Under the pieces are notes generated by a model. The model saw only the letters and a list, made by a program, of their open reading frames with translations, did not search any database and was not told the origin of the DNA. Positions 8,689 to 19,641 of a stretch of 64,000 nt of DNA are shown here, one piece after another. The position numbers and the translations under genes are program-made. The stretch spans positions 191,289-255,288 of the forward strand of contig CAWFFB010000003.1 of assembly GCA_963814975.1 (NCBI GenBank). Direction: 5' to 3'. The first letter of the stretch is position 1, and the number at the start of each line of letters is the position of its first letter. This DNA comes from CAVUXJ01 sp963814975. GTDB taxonomy: Bacteria > Acidobacteriota > Vicinamibacteria > Vicinamibacterales > CAVVIG01.

Positions 8689-10402
8689 ATGTCAATCTGG
8701 AAATGCGCTCGCCCGGGATTTCCGCCGCTTGTCGGCTGGTTCATGATCCTCAGCGTGCTTGCGGTGGCCGTGCCCGCGGCCGCCGGTCAGGGCGCAGGAA
8801 ATCCCGCTGGCATCTCCGGCGTGGTCACCGACAATACCGGAGCGATCCTCCCCGGTGTCACGGTCACGGCGACCAGTCCGGCGCTGCAAGTACCTTCAGT
8901 CACCAGTATCTCGGACGAGCGGGGTGAGTACCGCCTGTCGCCGCTGCCGATTGGTGTCTACACCGTCCTCTTCGAGCTGCCGGGATTTCAAAACGTCCGG
9001 CGCGAGGGCGTCCGGCTGACCGTCGGGTTCAACGCTCGAGTGGACTCGGAGATGAATGTCGGCGCCGTGTCCGAGACGATTACGGTCTCGGGCGCCTCGC
9101 CGCTCGTCGATACGACGTCAACGGCCACCTCGACCGAGCTCACGCGCGAGCAGTTGGAGGTGCTCCCGACTTCGCGGGATGGGTTCCACGCCTTCTTGAA
9201 CCAGGTGCCTGGAGTGCGCACGAACCTGGACGTCGGGTCGTCCGGTCTGGGCGACACGGTGCAGTTCCGGGCGTACGGCCAGGACGGCTCGCCGTGGCAA
9301 ATGCTCGAAGGGGTGCTGGCGTCCGCCCCCACCCTACTCGGTGCGCAAGGCAGCCACGTCGACTTCAACGCGATCGATGGGACACGCGTGCAGACGGTTG
9401 GCAGCAACGCGGAGATGCCTAGGCGCGGCCTGTTGGTCGACTCGGTGCTCAAGTCCGGGGGCAACGACTTTCACGGCACCGGTGTTCTGTACGGGTCGAG
9501 CGGCAAACTCGAGGCCAACAACATCGACGACTCGCTGGCCGCGGCGGGGATCAGACTCCCGGCGCTTCACTCGGTGCGGGACCTCGCCGGCAACGTGGGC
9601 GGCCGCATCATCCGGAACAAGCTCTGGTTTTTCGGCGGCGGCCGGTATCAGAAAAACACGCGAGATATCCTGGATGCGTTCGAGCCCGACGGCACGCCGA
9701 TCGTGAATGTCAAGGGGGGCCGGTATTATTTGTGAAGGCTCCTATCAGGCGACGGAGGGGAATCGCTTCACCAGCTTCTATCACTGGACCAACGACCTCG
9801 AGCTGCGGGGTGCGACCCGGTTCATTCCACGGGAATCGATGGAAGACAAGGATAACCCGGTCTGGATCACGAAGGGCGAGTGGCAGGCCACGCGCGGCAA
9901 TTCGCTGGTCTTCTCGGTGCAGTCGGGTCGTTGGGATTTCAACGGCCAGAACTGGGGTCTTGCGCCGGGAAAGGTGTCGACCACCGACATCTCGACCCAG
10001 CTGGTCAGCGGCAACTTCTGGGCCGCCAACGGGCTGGACCGCGACATGGGCCGGATTCACACCAAGGGCGTCGTCAGCTACTACAAGCCGGATCTGTGGG
10101 GTGGGAACCACGAATTCAAGGCGGGGGTCGACCACCTGTGGGGCTGGTGGAACGACGGCGGTATCCCCGCGGGGGGCTCCTCAGGGCACCGCGCCGGGGA
10201 GAACAACATCATCTACCGGCAGGTCTACAACAACGGCGTGCCGTTCCAGCTGACCACGAAGAATTCACCGGTCAAGCCCGCCGACAACGGCCAATACCTT
10301 GGCGTGTATGGGCAGGACGCGTGGACGATCGCCCGACGGCTGACACTCAATCTAGGGCTCCGCGCCGGGCCCGCTCCTCACGATGGGGGCGGGCCGTGTT
10401 GA
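8689..10402 (+). pseudogene. Oar-like TonB-dependent receptor, copy A, truncated
   Basis: The ATG follows GAGGAGGG. The order is: signal peptide ending at AAAGQGAG, a carboxypeptidase-regulatory-like beta domain (GISGVVTDNTGAILPGVTV; GEYRLSPLPIGVYTV), a plug-like domain (LNQVPGVRTNLDVGSS), then the start of the outer-membrane barrel. The frame slips at about 9716, where comparison with copies B and C suggests single bases lost in a T run and a G run. Similarity to B and C stops abruptly after TLTLNLGLR at about 10360. Roughly the last third, including the C-terminal barrel strands, is absent. The sequence beyond is unrelated and leads into the tail of the opposing gene. Such receptors import or bind large substrates; this copy is probably non-functional. 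Confidence 0.8.
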
Positions 10403-10468
10403 TGCTCCCGCGCGGTACGCCCGGCGCTTTTCTGGTCAGCGCCTCGCTTCGTTCCGCTCAACCCACCC

Positions 10469-12810
10469 TCAGCGGCCGATGATTTTCAAATGCTCGCGAG
10501 CGTCTTCGTAGCGTGGATCAATTTGAAGGGCTTTCTCGAATTGTGCCTTCGCAGCGTCCAACTTGCCCTGTGATGCCCACACGCGGCCCAGCAGGTCGTG
10601 GGCCTCAGGATCGTCCGGCGCCAACGCGACATATTTCACGGCGTGCTCCGCGGCCCCGGCGACATCGCGACGGGACATCAGGGTGATGGTCAGATACCAC
10701 TGCACCCGCGCGTGCCGGGGGTCCAATGCCGCGGCACGGCGGAACTCGGTCAACGCTTCGTCGTCGTTCTCGGTGCCCAGCAGCGCAATCCCGCGACGGA
10801 ACGCGGCGGTGGGATTGTCCGGGCGAGCGTCCAGATATTCTTTGTAAACGACCGCCGCCGCCTGGAACGACCGATCGTCGAACAGCGTATCCGCCAGCAG
10901 TAATCGAGCCTCGTGGTCCGCGGGATTCATTCGCAACAGATGCTGCAGCAATCCGCGGGCCTTTTCGCTTTGGACAACCGCCTGATCACCCTGCCCGGAG
11001 GCACGCAGAAATGTGGCGCACTCGGCGTGCATTTCCGCGAGAACCTGCAGCACTGTGTGTTTCCGAGCGAGGCCACCTGCGCGAGCTCCGGCTCATATTG
11101 GAAGTACCCCAGATAGGCTGCAGCGGCCCGCGCCGGATCGTTGGCAGCCAGCGCCGCACGAGCCTCGGACTCGTACCTGGCGTAGAACGGTCCGAGCCAG
11201 AATGAGCTGGCAATGAGCGTCTGGTTCTGGAGGGGTCGACCCGTCCAGCTCCCGACGATCAGGAGCGAAGCGGCCGTCACGCCGACGCGAAGATATTTCC
11301 GATCGGCCGCGGATCGAAGGAGCTCCACGAACGCGCATGCCGCAAATGGAATCACGGCCGCCATGAGGGCAACCCGGAATCGCCCCAACGTATAGAAGAC
11401 AAGCAGCGGTGCCACAGAACACGCCGCAAGCATGTACAGCGGCCAGGCTCGCGAGAACCGCCTCGCGCCCAGCACCAAGCCGACGAGCGCCGCGGGCGAC
11501 AGCAACCAGAACGTCACAGGGAGCCACGCGAGAACCGGTGCCCGCAACCGCGTGTAATAGAAGTTTTCGTTGTTCGGCATTTCGACCCAGTGCCAGGCGC
11601 GATCCCATTTTTTCGCGAGGAGTATGGCGTAGCTCGAAAGCGTATGAGCCCCGAGCAGCATCCGCACCGCGGGGAGAAGCCCGCCGCCGGTGTCGCCCAT
11701 CAGTTCCGCCAATCGCGGCGTATCGATGTCGAATCCCGCCACCGGATCGTAGGTGACGTCGTTTGAAATGAGGAACGTCAGCCCTCCCGAACCGGCCAGT
11801 GCCAGCGGTGGAGCGCCGACCGCCATATTTCTCGCCGCCAGCGGTGTCACGGCGATGGCGAACCCGGCCAGGGTGGCGGCCGCCGGCACCCACATCTCCC
11901 GCCAGCGTCCAGCGAAGTGCAGCACGATTCCCAGCGCCACCGCGCCACCGAGCAGCACGAGACTGCTCTTGAGCAGGCAGGCGAGCCCCAGCGAGCCCCC
12001 GAGCAACACGAACCACGCCCACGAGCCTCGTGTCAGCGCCCGGTCCGCAAGCCAGACGATGCCCAGGCCGGCGAACACGATGGTCGATTCGCGCAGCAGG
12101 AACAGCTCGTAGTAGACGAGCGGACCACACAACACGGCAAGCGCACCGGCGCACGCGGCGACGAGGTCACCGAACCCCCGGCGCGTCAGGAGCCAGATCA
12201 GGACGGTGCTCATCACGCCGAGTCCCATCTGCCACGCGAAAACGAACCGCACGTCGTCGCCGATCACGCGATATGTCAGGCCAATGAGATACGCGTAAAG
12301 GGGGTCCTGATAGAACTGGGGGCTTCCCGTCCAGTGTGACCAGAGCAGGGCATCAGGATCCGTCTTCGCGCTGCCCTGCGCTGTCGCGTGCTCGATGAGC
12401 GTGGCGCGCATGTCCGGGTGCTTCGCGAAATACGTCTCGGCCACGCGGTGCTGCCATCCATGCATCGGGACGCCGACGGATCTGGATGACCAGTCGCCGC
12501 GGGCAATCTGTCGACCCCACGCGTCGTAGTAATGCATGTCCGTCTGATCCCAACGGTGGAGGTCGATGCCCGGGTCGGAGTTGAGCTGCAGAAAATAGGT
12601 GCTGCGCACGCACACCGACGCGGCCACGAGGATCAACAAGACCCAACCGGAATGTCGGGCCAGCCACGCTTCAAGCGAAAAGGAAACAGCCGTGCCGGTT
12701 GGAGTCAACGATGCGTGGACGCCAGAGCGCTGGAAACCAGCTCTTCGTCGAGGGCTCATTCGGGTCATTCCTGTCTGATGCGCGGCCGTTCGCGGGCGTG
12801 AGGCGACCAT
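10469..12810 (-). CDS. Membrane glycosyltransferase (GT39/ArnT-like) with C-terminal TPRs, one frameshift
   Basis: The N-terminal two thirds is polytopic, with a first membrane segment SGWVLLILVAASVCVR. An acidic luminal loop follows it (LNSDPGIDLHRWDQTDMHYY), as in lipid-linked sugar transferases of the ArnT/PMT type. The soluble part reads YFQYEPELAQVASL and then continues in another frame from about 11045 as TPR repeats (NPADHEARLLLADTLFDD; DPRHARVQWYLTITLMSR; DPEAHDLLGRVWASQGKLD). The start is uncertain: the ATG at 12810 and Met codons at 12768 and 12759 are all in frame. The architecture matches the gene at 19642-21703. It probably glycosylates protein or lipid on the periplasmic side; the acceptor is unknown. 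Confidence 0.7.
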
Positions 12811-12864
12811 ACAAGTCTATGGTAGGCGGGCCTGCGTGACCATTCCGCCTCGCGCACACGATAG

Positions 12865-13005
12865 CTAGGAGCGTGTCTGAGTGAGACGAACACGCTCCTA
12901 GTAGGCCGGCTTCGCCGGCGGAAAACCTAGTGATTCCGCAGATCTCGCGCGCGGAGCGCGCCTACTAGGAGTTCGTTCAGGCATTACTCGGACGAACTCC
13001 TAGTA
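12865..13005. repeat. Cluster of nested palindromes (REP-like or miniature element)
   Basis: Four hairpins lie within 141 bases. First, a 12-bp perfect stem CTAGGAGCGTGT / ACACGCTCCTAG (12865-12876 with 12890-12901). Second, GCCGGC-TTC-GCCGGC at 12905-12919. Third, a GCGCGC-GGA-GCGCGC hairpin near 12947-12961. Fourth, a 14-bp perfect stem TACTAGGAGTTCGT / ACGAACTCCTAGTA (12963-12976 with 12992-13005). The two outer hairpins share the CTAGGAG core, and the inner block is itself framed by TAGGC and GCCTA. No coding potential is seen. It resembles a REPIN-type doublet or a miniature inverted-repeat element. Confidence 0.7.
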
Positions 13006-13158
13006 ATGGAGGGACCGGTGTCAGTAGCCCGGTATAGTCTCAGATCGCCGGTCGGTGTGCTCAAGCGCGTGACAAGATCAAAGACACTGGATCAAAGAAT
13101 CGGGACGTGTCCGCGTGCGTTAGATTGTGGTTGACAGCGGTTTCTTGCCGGCTTAGTG

Positions 13159-13290
13159 TCTCCTCCGTACACCTCCACACCTGCCGATAGGCAGGTCGCC
13201 CGTCCTTATATCTCACGCGTATCTCCTCCATACCGCTTCGTACCTGTCGAAATAGGCAGGCAGGTCGCCCGTCCTTATTTCTCACGCGTA
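13159..13290. repeat. Imperfect tandem repeat, two units of 63 and 69 bp
   Basis: Unit 1 is 13159-13221 and unit 2 is 13222-13290. Both begin TCTCCTCC and both end with CAGGTCGCCCGTCCTTAT followed by a CTCACGCGTA block. The middle differs, with a duplicated GGCAGGCAGG in unit 2. The repeat lies in the 5' leader of receptor copy B and is not seen in front of copies A or C. Confidence 0.8.
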
Positions 13291-13334
13291 CGGCCAGATG
13301 CATCACGCGTTATCAGGGTAAACAGGAGGGACAC

Positions 13335-16250
13335 ATGTTCATGTGCAAGCACGCTCGCCAGCAATTCGTCGCGCTGAATATCGTCTTGCTCAGTTTCCTT
13401 AGCCTGTTTCCGCTGGCGGCACCCGCGATGGCCGGCCAGGGGGCGGCCAATCCCGCCGGCATTACGGGGGTCGTCACGGACAATACCGGGGCCGTCCTGC
13501 CCGGCGTGACGGTTACGGTGACCGGTCCCGCGTTGCAGGTGCCTTCAGTCACCAGTGTCTCGGACGAGCGGGGCGAATACCGCCTGTCGCCGTTGCCGAT
13601 TGGCCTCTATACCGTCCTCTTTGAACTGCCGGGTTTTCAGAACGTCCGCCGCGAGGGCGTGCGGTTGACCGTCGGGTTCGTGGCCAGGGTCGACTCGGAG
13701 ATGAACGTCGGCGCCGTGTCCGAGACGATTACGGTCTCCGGGGCCTCGCCCCTCGTGGATACGACGTCGACGGCAACCTCGACCGAGCTCACGAAGGAGC
13801 AAGTGGACATTCTTCCCTCCTCTCGGGATGGGTTCCACGCCTTCTTGAATCAGGTGCCCGGCGTGCGCACGAACCTGGACGTCGGCTCGTCCGGGTTGGG
13901 TGACACCGTGGTCTTCAGGTTCTACGGCCAGGACGGCTCCCCGTGGCAAATGCTCGAAGGGGTGCTGTCGTCTGCCCCCACCGCCAGCGGCGCCCAGGGC
14001 AGCCACGTGGACTTCAACGCGATCGACGGGACGCGCGTGCAGACGGTGGGCAGCAACGCGGAGATGCCGCGGCGCGGCCTGCTGGTCGATTCCGTGATCA
14101 AATCCGGCGGCAACGAGTTTCACGGCACGGCCGTGGCGTACGGATCGGGTGCGGCACTCGAGGGCAACAACATCAACGACACCCTCGAGGCGGCGGGCAT
14201 CAGAAAGCCGGCCCTACACAAAGTGCAGGACTTCGCCGGCACCGCTGGCGGCCGCATCATTCGGAACAAGCTCTGGTTTTTCGGCGGCGCCCGGTATCAG
14301 AACGTCACGCGAGACATCCTGGATGCGTTCGATCCCGACGGCACGCCGATCGCGAATGTCAAAGAGGGCGTGTATCACTTTGAAAAAATCTCGTACCAGA
14401 TGTCGCCCGCGAATCGAATCACCGGCTTTTACCACATGAACAATGATATCGAGCTGCGGAATGCGACCAAGTTCATCCCACGAGAATCGATGTTGGACAA
14501 GGACAACCCGACCTGGATGACGAAGGCGGAATGGCAGGCCGTGCGCGGCAACGCGCTGGTCGCCTCGGTCCAGTACGGGCAATGGGACTTCAACGGGCAG
14601 TATCACGGGATCACGCCGGGCAAGCAGTCGACGACCGACATTGCGACCCTGTATGTGACCGGCAACCATTTCACCCAGGGCGCGAACGCCAACGGGCGGG
14701 TATCGGACAGAGGCCGGCGTCACACCAAGGGCGTCGTCAGCTGGTACAAGCCGGATCTGGCCGGCGGCAATCACGAATTCAAGGCGGGGGTCGACCACCT
14801 GTGGAGCTGGGTCGACGACCAGTTTAACGCCCCGGAAGCGGGTTCGAGCTACCAGCTGATGTTCAACAACGGCGTACCCTTCCAGATCGCCACGACGAAC
14901 GCGCCGGTCAAGGGCAGAACCACGGCAACTACCTTGGCGTGTATGTGCAGGACTCGTGGACCCTCGCGCGCCGGCTGACGCTCAACCTGGGGATGCGCTT
15001 CGAGCACGACACCGCGTATGCGCCGCAGCAGTGCCACGAGGCCTCACCGTTTGCCGCGGCCCAGTGCTTTGACGAGATTCGGCTGGTGACCTTCAACTCG
15101 GTCGCGCCGCGCGCGCACGTCGCGTTCGACGTGATGGGCGACGGCAAGACCGTGCTCAAGGGGGGGTATGGGCGGTTCAATCAATTGCGCGAGCTGGAAC
15201 CGGATCTGACCAACATCAACCAGAACGTGATCGGCGACGACGATCTGGGATTGGCACGACAACAACGGCAACAAGACGTACGACGCCGGCGAGGTCGACC
15301 TCGACCCGAACGGGCTGGACTTCGCTTCGATCTCGGGCACCACCCTCGGGGTCGTGAACCCGAACGAGAAACAGCCCAAGACCGACGAGTTCTCGCTGAC
15401 CTTCGAGCGCGAGCTGTTCGCGAACACGTCGGCACGAGTCACCGGCGTGTATACGCGCAACTTCAACCATTCTCGCTGTCCGAGATCAGTCGCGACGGTC
15501 AATACACGATTCCGATCACGAATCTCGATCCCGGGCCCGATGGCGCGGCTCGGCACCGGCGACGATACGGGCCAGTCGTTCACCTACTACGACTACCCGA
15601 CGAGCCTTCGCGGGCGCCGCGAGCTCGGGCACGATGATCGTCAACAACCCGGGCGCGGATGCGAATTACAAGACCTTCGAAGTCGCGGTCATGAAACGGC
15701 CCGCCCAGGGGTGGCAGATCGGTTCGTCGTTCTCGAGCACGTGGGTCGACGTCCCGATTTCCTGCGGCGCCTCGGGCTCGGGGCTCGGCAGTGGCTCTCC
15801 GTTAATTTGGTACACCACGCGGTGCCTCACGAATCCCAACCAGGTCTTCAACACGGCCAATCAGACGAGGGAGTGGCAGGCCAAGGTCTCGGGTGCGTAT
15901 AACCTGCCGTTCGGGATTCTGGCGTCGGCCAACTACGATATCCGAAACGGGTTGCGCGTGGCTCGGCAAGTGCTCTTTACAGGCGGCACCGCCATTCGCT
16001 CGATCTCGTTGAACGTCGAACCCATCGGGAGCTTCAGCCTCCCCAGAACCCACGAGTTGGATGTCCGTGTCGCGAAGCGGGTGAATCTCGGGGCGGCACG
16101 CTCAGTGGAGCTGCGTTTTGACATCTACAACGCGCTGAACAAGGGCACCGCCACGGTACATGAACCTGCGGTCCGGCTCGAGCTACCTGCGTCCCAGCCA
16201 CGATCCTGTTCCCGCGGATCCTGCAGATCGGCGCCACGTTCAACTTCTAG
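13335..16250 (+). pseudogene. Oar-like TonB-dependent receptor, copy B, multiple frameshifts
   Basis: ATG at 13335 with AGGAGGG upstream. It has a signal peptide to PAMAGQGAAN, a carboxypeptidase-regulatory-like domain (GITGVVTDNTGAVLPGVTV), a plug, and a full-length outer-membrane barrel. Reading the whole protein needs frame changes at about 14921, 15235, 15470, 15545, 15622 and 16195. Each is inferred from alignment by eye with copy C. The last strand reads PRILQIGATFNF and stops, with the terminal Phe typical of outer-membrane barrels. The length is about 970 residues. Whether the gene is dead or the consensus is faulty cannot be told from sequence. It is more diverged from copy C in the barrel than in the N-terminal domain. 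Confidence 0.8.
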
Positions 16251-16281
16251 GATCGAGCCGGTTGTCTCCGATCGGTCATGT

Positions 16282-16309
16282 GGGCGCGCCGCCTTAGGGT
16301 GGCGCGCCC
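16282..16309 (+). terminator. GC-rich hairpin after receptor copy B
   Basis: The stem is GGGCGCGCCGCC paired with GGTGGCGCGCCC (one mismatch) around a short loop, 32 bases after the stop codon. There is no T run after it. Nearly the same hairpin follows receptor copy C, so the terminator was duplicated along with the gene. Confidence 0.55.
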
Positions 16310-16556
16310 GTTCCGTGGTCTTGATCGACTTCGACAATTCTTGGATCTCCGCTCCAAGAAGTGCCTCAGTCGAGTCCTGATCCACTGTTGACAGTTGGTT
16401 TCCTTGCAACGTTAAGGTTGGCCGTATACCGTTTTCATAGCTCAGCCGTTCGCATTTCCGCTCGCCAACCCGCTCTCATACACCGCGCCGTTTCGTCAGG
16501 TCGCGTGTCTCGAAAATGGATTGCTCCGGCAACGGGGCGATTCGAGGAGGGGTCAA

Positions 16557-19473
16557 ATGTCGATGTGGAAATGTGCTCGCCCAGGATTTTTCGCGTTGAT
16601 TGTCAGTTTCTTCCTATATCAGCTTCTTCCTGGGCGGCGCCCGCGATGGCCGGCCAGGGGGCTGGAAATCCTGCCGGCATCTCCGGCGTGGTCACGGACA
16701 ATTCCGGAGCCATTCTTCCCGGCGTGACGATCACCGCGACCGGTCCTGCGCTGCAGGTGCCGTCAGTCACGAGTGTGTCTGACGAGCGAGGCGAATACCG
16801 CTTGTCGCCGCTGCCGATCGGCACCTACACCGTCGTTTTCGAGCTTCCCGGCTTTCAGAACGTCCGGCGGGAGGATATCCGGTTGACGGTGGGATTTACC
16901 GCGCGCGTGGACGCGGAGATGAACGTGGGTGCGGTGTCCGAGACGATTACCGTCTCCGGGGCCTCGCCGCTCGTGGACACGAGCAATACCGCCACCAGTA
17001 CCGAGCTCACCCGCGAGCAATTAGAGGTGCTCCCCAGCTCCCGGGATGGGTTCCATGCGTTCCTGAACCAGGTGGCCGGCGTGCGCACGAACCTGGACGT
17101 CGGCTCGTCCGGGTTGGGCGACACGGTGGAGTTCAAAATCTACGGGCAGCTGGGGTCCCCGTGGCAGATGGTCGAAGGGGTGCTGGCGTCGGCTCCCACC
17201 GTCCAAGGCGCGCAGGGCAGCCACGTGGACTTCAACGCGATCGACGGGACGCGCGTGCAGACGGTCGGCAGCAACGCGGAGATGCCGCGGCGCGGCCTGC
17301 TGGTCGATTCCGTGATCAAATCCGGCGGCAACGACTTTCATGGCACGGCTGTGGCGTACGGGTCGGGCGGGGGGCTCGAGGGCGACAATATCACCGACGA
17401 GCTCGAGGCGCAGGGCATCAGGTTGGCCAAGCTGCACACAGTGCAGGACTTCGCCGGCACCGTGGGCGGCCGGATCATCCGGAACAAGCTCTGGTTTTTC
17501 GGCGGCGCCCGATATGAGAAGGTGGAACGCGACATCCTGGACGCGTTCGATCCCGACGGCACGCCGATCACGAATATCAAGAGGGGCGAGTATTACTTTG
17601 CCAAGGGGTCGTATCAGGCGTCGGCCGTCCAATCGCTTCACCGGCTTCTACCACTGGACCACTGATTACGAACTTCGGAATGCGACCAGGTTCGTCCCGC
17701 GGGAATCGATGGAGGAGAAGGACAATCCGGTCTTTATCACCAAGGGTGAATGGCAGACCGTGCGCGGCAATGCGCTGGTCGCCTCGGTCCAGTACGGGCG
17801 ATGGAACTTCAGGGGCCCCGGCTATAGCACCGCCCCGGGTAAGGTGTCGACGACCGACATCGCGACGCTGTTCGTGACCGGCGACAATTTTTCCATCAAT
17901 GGCCGGGACCAGGACGACCACCGCGATCACACCAAGGCGGTCGTGAGCTACTACAAGCCGGATCTGCTCAGGGGCAATCACGAGTTCAAGCTGGGGGTCG
18001 ACCACCTCTTCAGCTCGTTCAACGATGGCTATGACGCCATCGGCGCGAACAACTCGTTGGGCTACCAGCTCCGGTTCAACAACGGCGTGCCCTTCCAGCT
18101 CAACACGCGGAACACCCCGGCCAAAGGACTGAACTACAGCAACTACTTCGGCGTGTATGGGCAGGACGCGTGGACCCTTGCGCGGCGGGTCACGCTCAAC
18201 CTGGGGATCCGCTTCGAGCGCGAGTCGGCGCATGCGCCTGAGCAATGCCGCGAGGCCGCGACCTTTGCGACGGCCCAGTGCTTCGACGCGTTCGAGCTGA
18301 AGACCTTCAACTCGATCGCGCCGCGCGCACACATCGCGTTCGACGTCGTGGGCGATGGCAAGACGGTGCTGAAGGGTGGGTATGGGCGCTTCAATGCGCT
18401 GCGCGAGCTGCAACCGGATCTCACCAGCATCAACCTCAATGGCCCGGCGACGACGACCTGGGACTGGCACGATAACAACGGCAACAAGCTGTACGAGGCC
18501 GGCGAGGTGAACCTCGATCCGAACGGGCCGGACTTCCGATCGGTCACGGGCATCGGCGGCAACGTCCTGGGGGTGGTCAATCCGAACGAGAAACAGCCCA
18601 AGACCGACGAGTTCTCGGCGACTTTGGAGCGGGAGCTGGTCGCGAATACGGCCGTGCGCGTCACCGGGGTGTATACGCGAAACACCAACAACTATGGGCT
18701 GTCCGAAATCAGCCGCGAGGGCCAGTACACCATCCCGGTCACGAATCGCGATCCGGGGCCCGATGGCCGGGTCGGCACGGGCGACGACGGCGGCCAGGTC
18801 ACTTACTACGAGTACCCCTCGAGCTTGGGGACCCAAACGTTCGCGAAAACGATGTTCGTCAACAGCGACGTCTGGGACCAGAGTTTCAAGTCGTTCGAAG
18901 TCGCGTTCACGAAACGGCCTTCCCAGGGATGGCAGCTGGGCGGGTCGTACTCCACCACCTGGGTCGACATCCCGATCCAGTGCAGCCAATCGGGCACAGG
19001 GCTCGCCAGCAGCAATTCTCCCTGGATTTGGTATCCCAGCCGGTGCAACACGAATCCCAACCAGTCCTTCAACACGGCCGACAACACCCGGCAGTGGCAG
19101 GTCAAGGTGTCCGGCGCGTATAACCTGCCGTGGGGGATTCTGGCGTCGGCCAACTACGATATCCGGAACGGGCTGCGACAGGCTCGGCAAGTGGTCTTTA
19201 CGGGGGGCCAGACCATCCGGTCGATTTCGTTGAACGTGGAGCCCATCGGCAGCTTCAGCCTTCCCAACACCCACGCGCTGGACATCCGTCTGGCGAAGCG
19301 CGTCGGTCTCGGGAGCCCCGCACGCTCGATAGAGCTGCGTGCCGACATCTACAATGCGCTGAACAAGGGCACGACCCGGTCCTGGAACCTGGTGTCGGGC
19401 GCCAAGCTACCTGCGTCCGGCCACGATCATGTTCCCGCGCATCATCCAGCTCGGCGCCACGTTGAACTTCTAG
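16557..19473 (+). pseudogene. Oar-like TonB-dependent receptor, copy C, three frameshifts
   Basis: The ATG follows GAGGAGG. The start MSMWKCARPGFFALI matches copy A (MSIWKCARPGFPPLV). Frame changes are needed at about 16605 (inside the signal peptide), 17628 (between SYQAS and NRFTGFYHWTTD) and 19405 (last strands). Otherwise it is complete: carboxypeptidase-regulatory-like domain, plug, a long barrel with NPNEKQPKTDEF and a DPGPDGRVGTGDDGG loop, and a final strand IIQLGATLNF. It is the least damaged of the three copies. The DPGPDG-G-GDD loop resembles a calcium-binding loop. An outer-membrane uptake or adhesion role is expected; the substrate is unknown. Confidence 0.8.
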
Positions 19474-19503
19474 CACGGGCCGGTTGTTCTCAGATTTGTC
19501 CGA

Positions 19504-19544
19504 CGATGGGCGCGCCGCCTCGGGTGGCGCGCCCATCGCTTTTT
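19504..19544 (+). terminator. rho-independent terminator of receptor copy C
   Basis: The stem CGATGGGCGCGCCGCC pairs with GGTGGCGCGCCCATCG (one mismatch) around a short loop, followed by CTTTTT. It lies 30 bases after the stop codon. Confidence 0.8.
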
Positions 19545-19641
19545 CCGCCAGGCACTTCCGAAAATCTGAAATCTGAAATCCGAAACTAAAGCCCAAAGCC
19601 CAAAGGCCTAGACTGATGATGGAGCGGTACAATGACCCATC

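Noticed and set aside
12865..13290. CRISPR array
   Set aside because: Only two units of different length, no regular spacers, and the first part is palindromic; no cas genes nearby.
13061..13306. Minus-strand frame with two similar peptide repeats (KDGRPA)
   Set aside because: The repetition comes from the DNA tandem repeat; no start site or family support.
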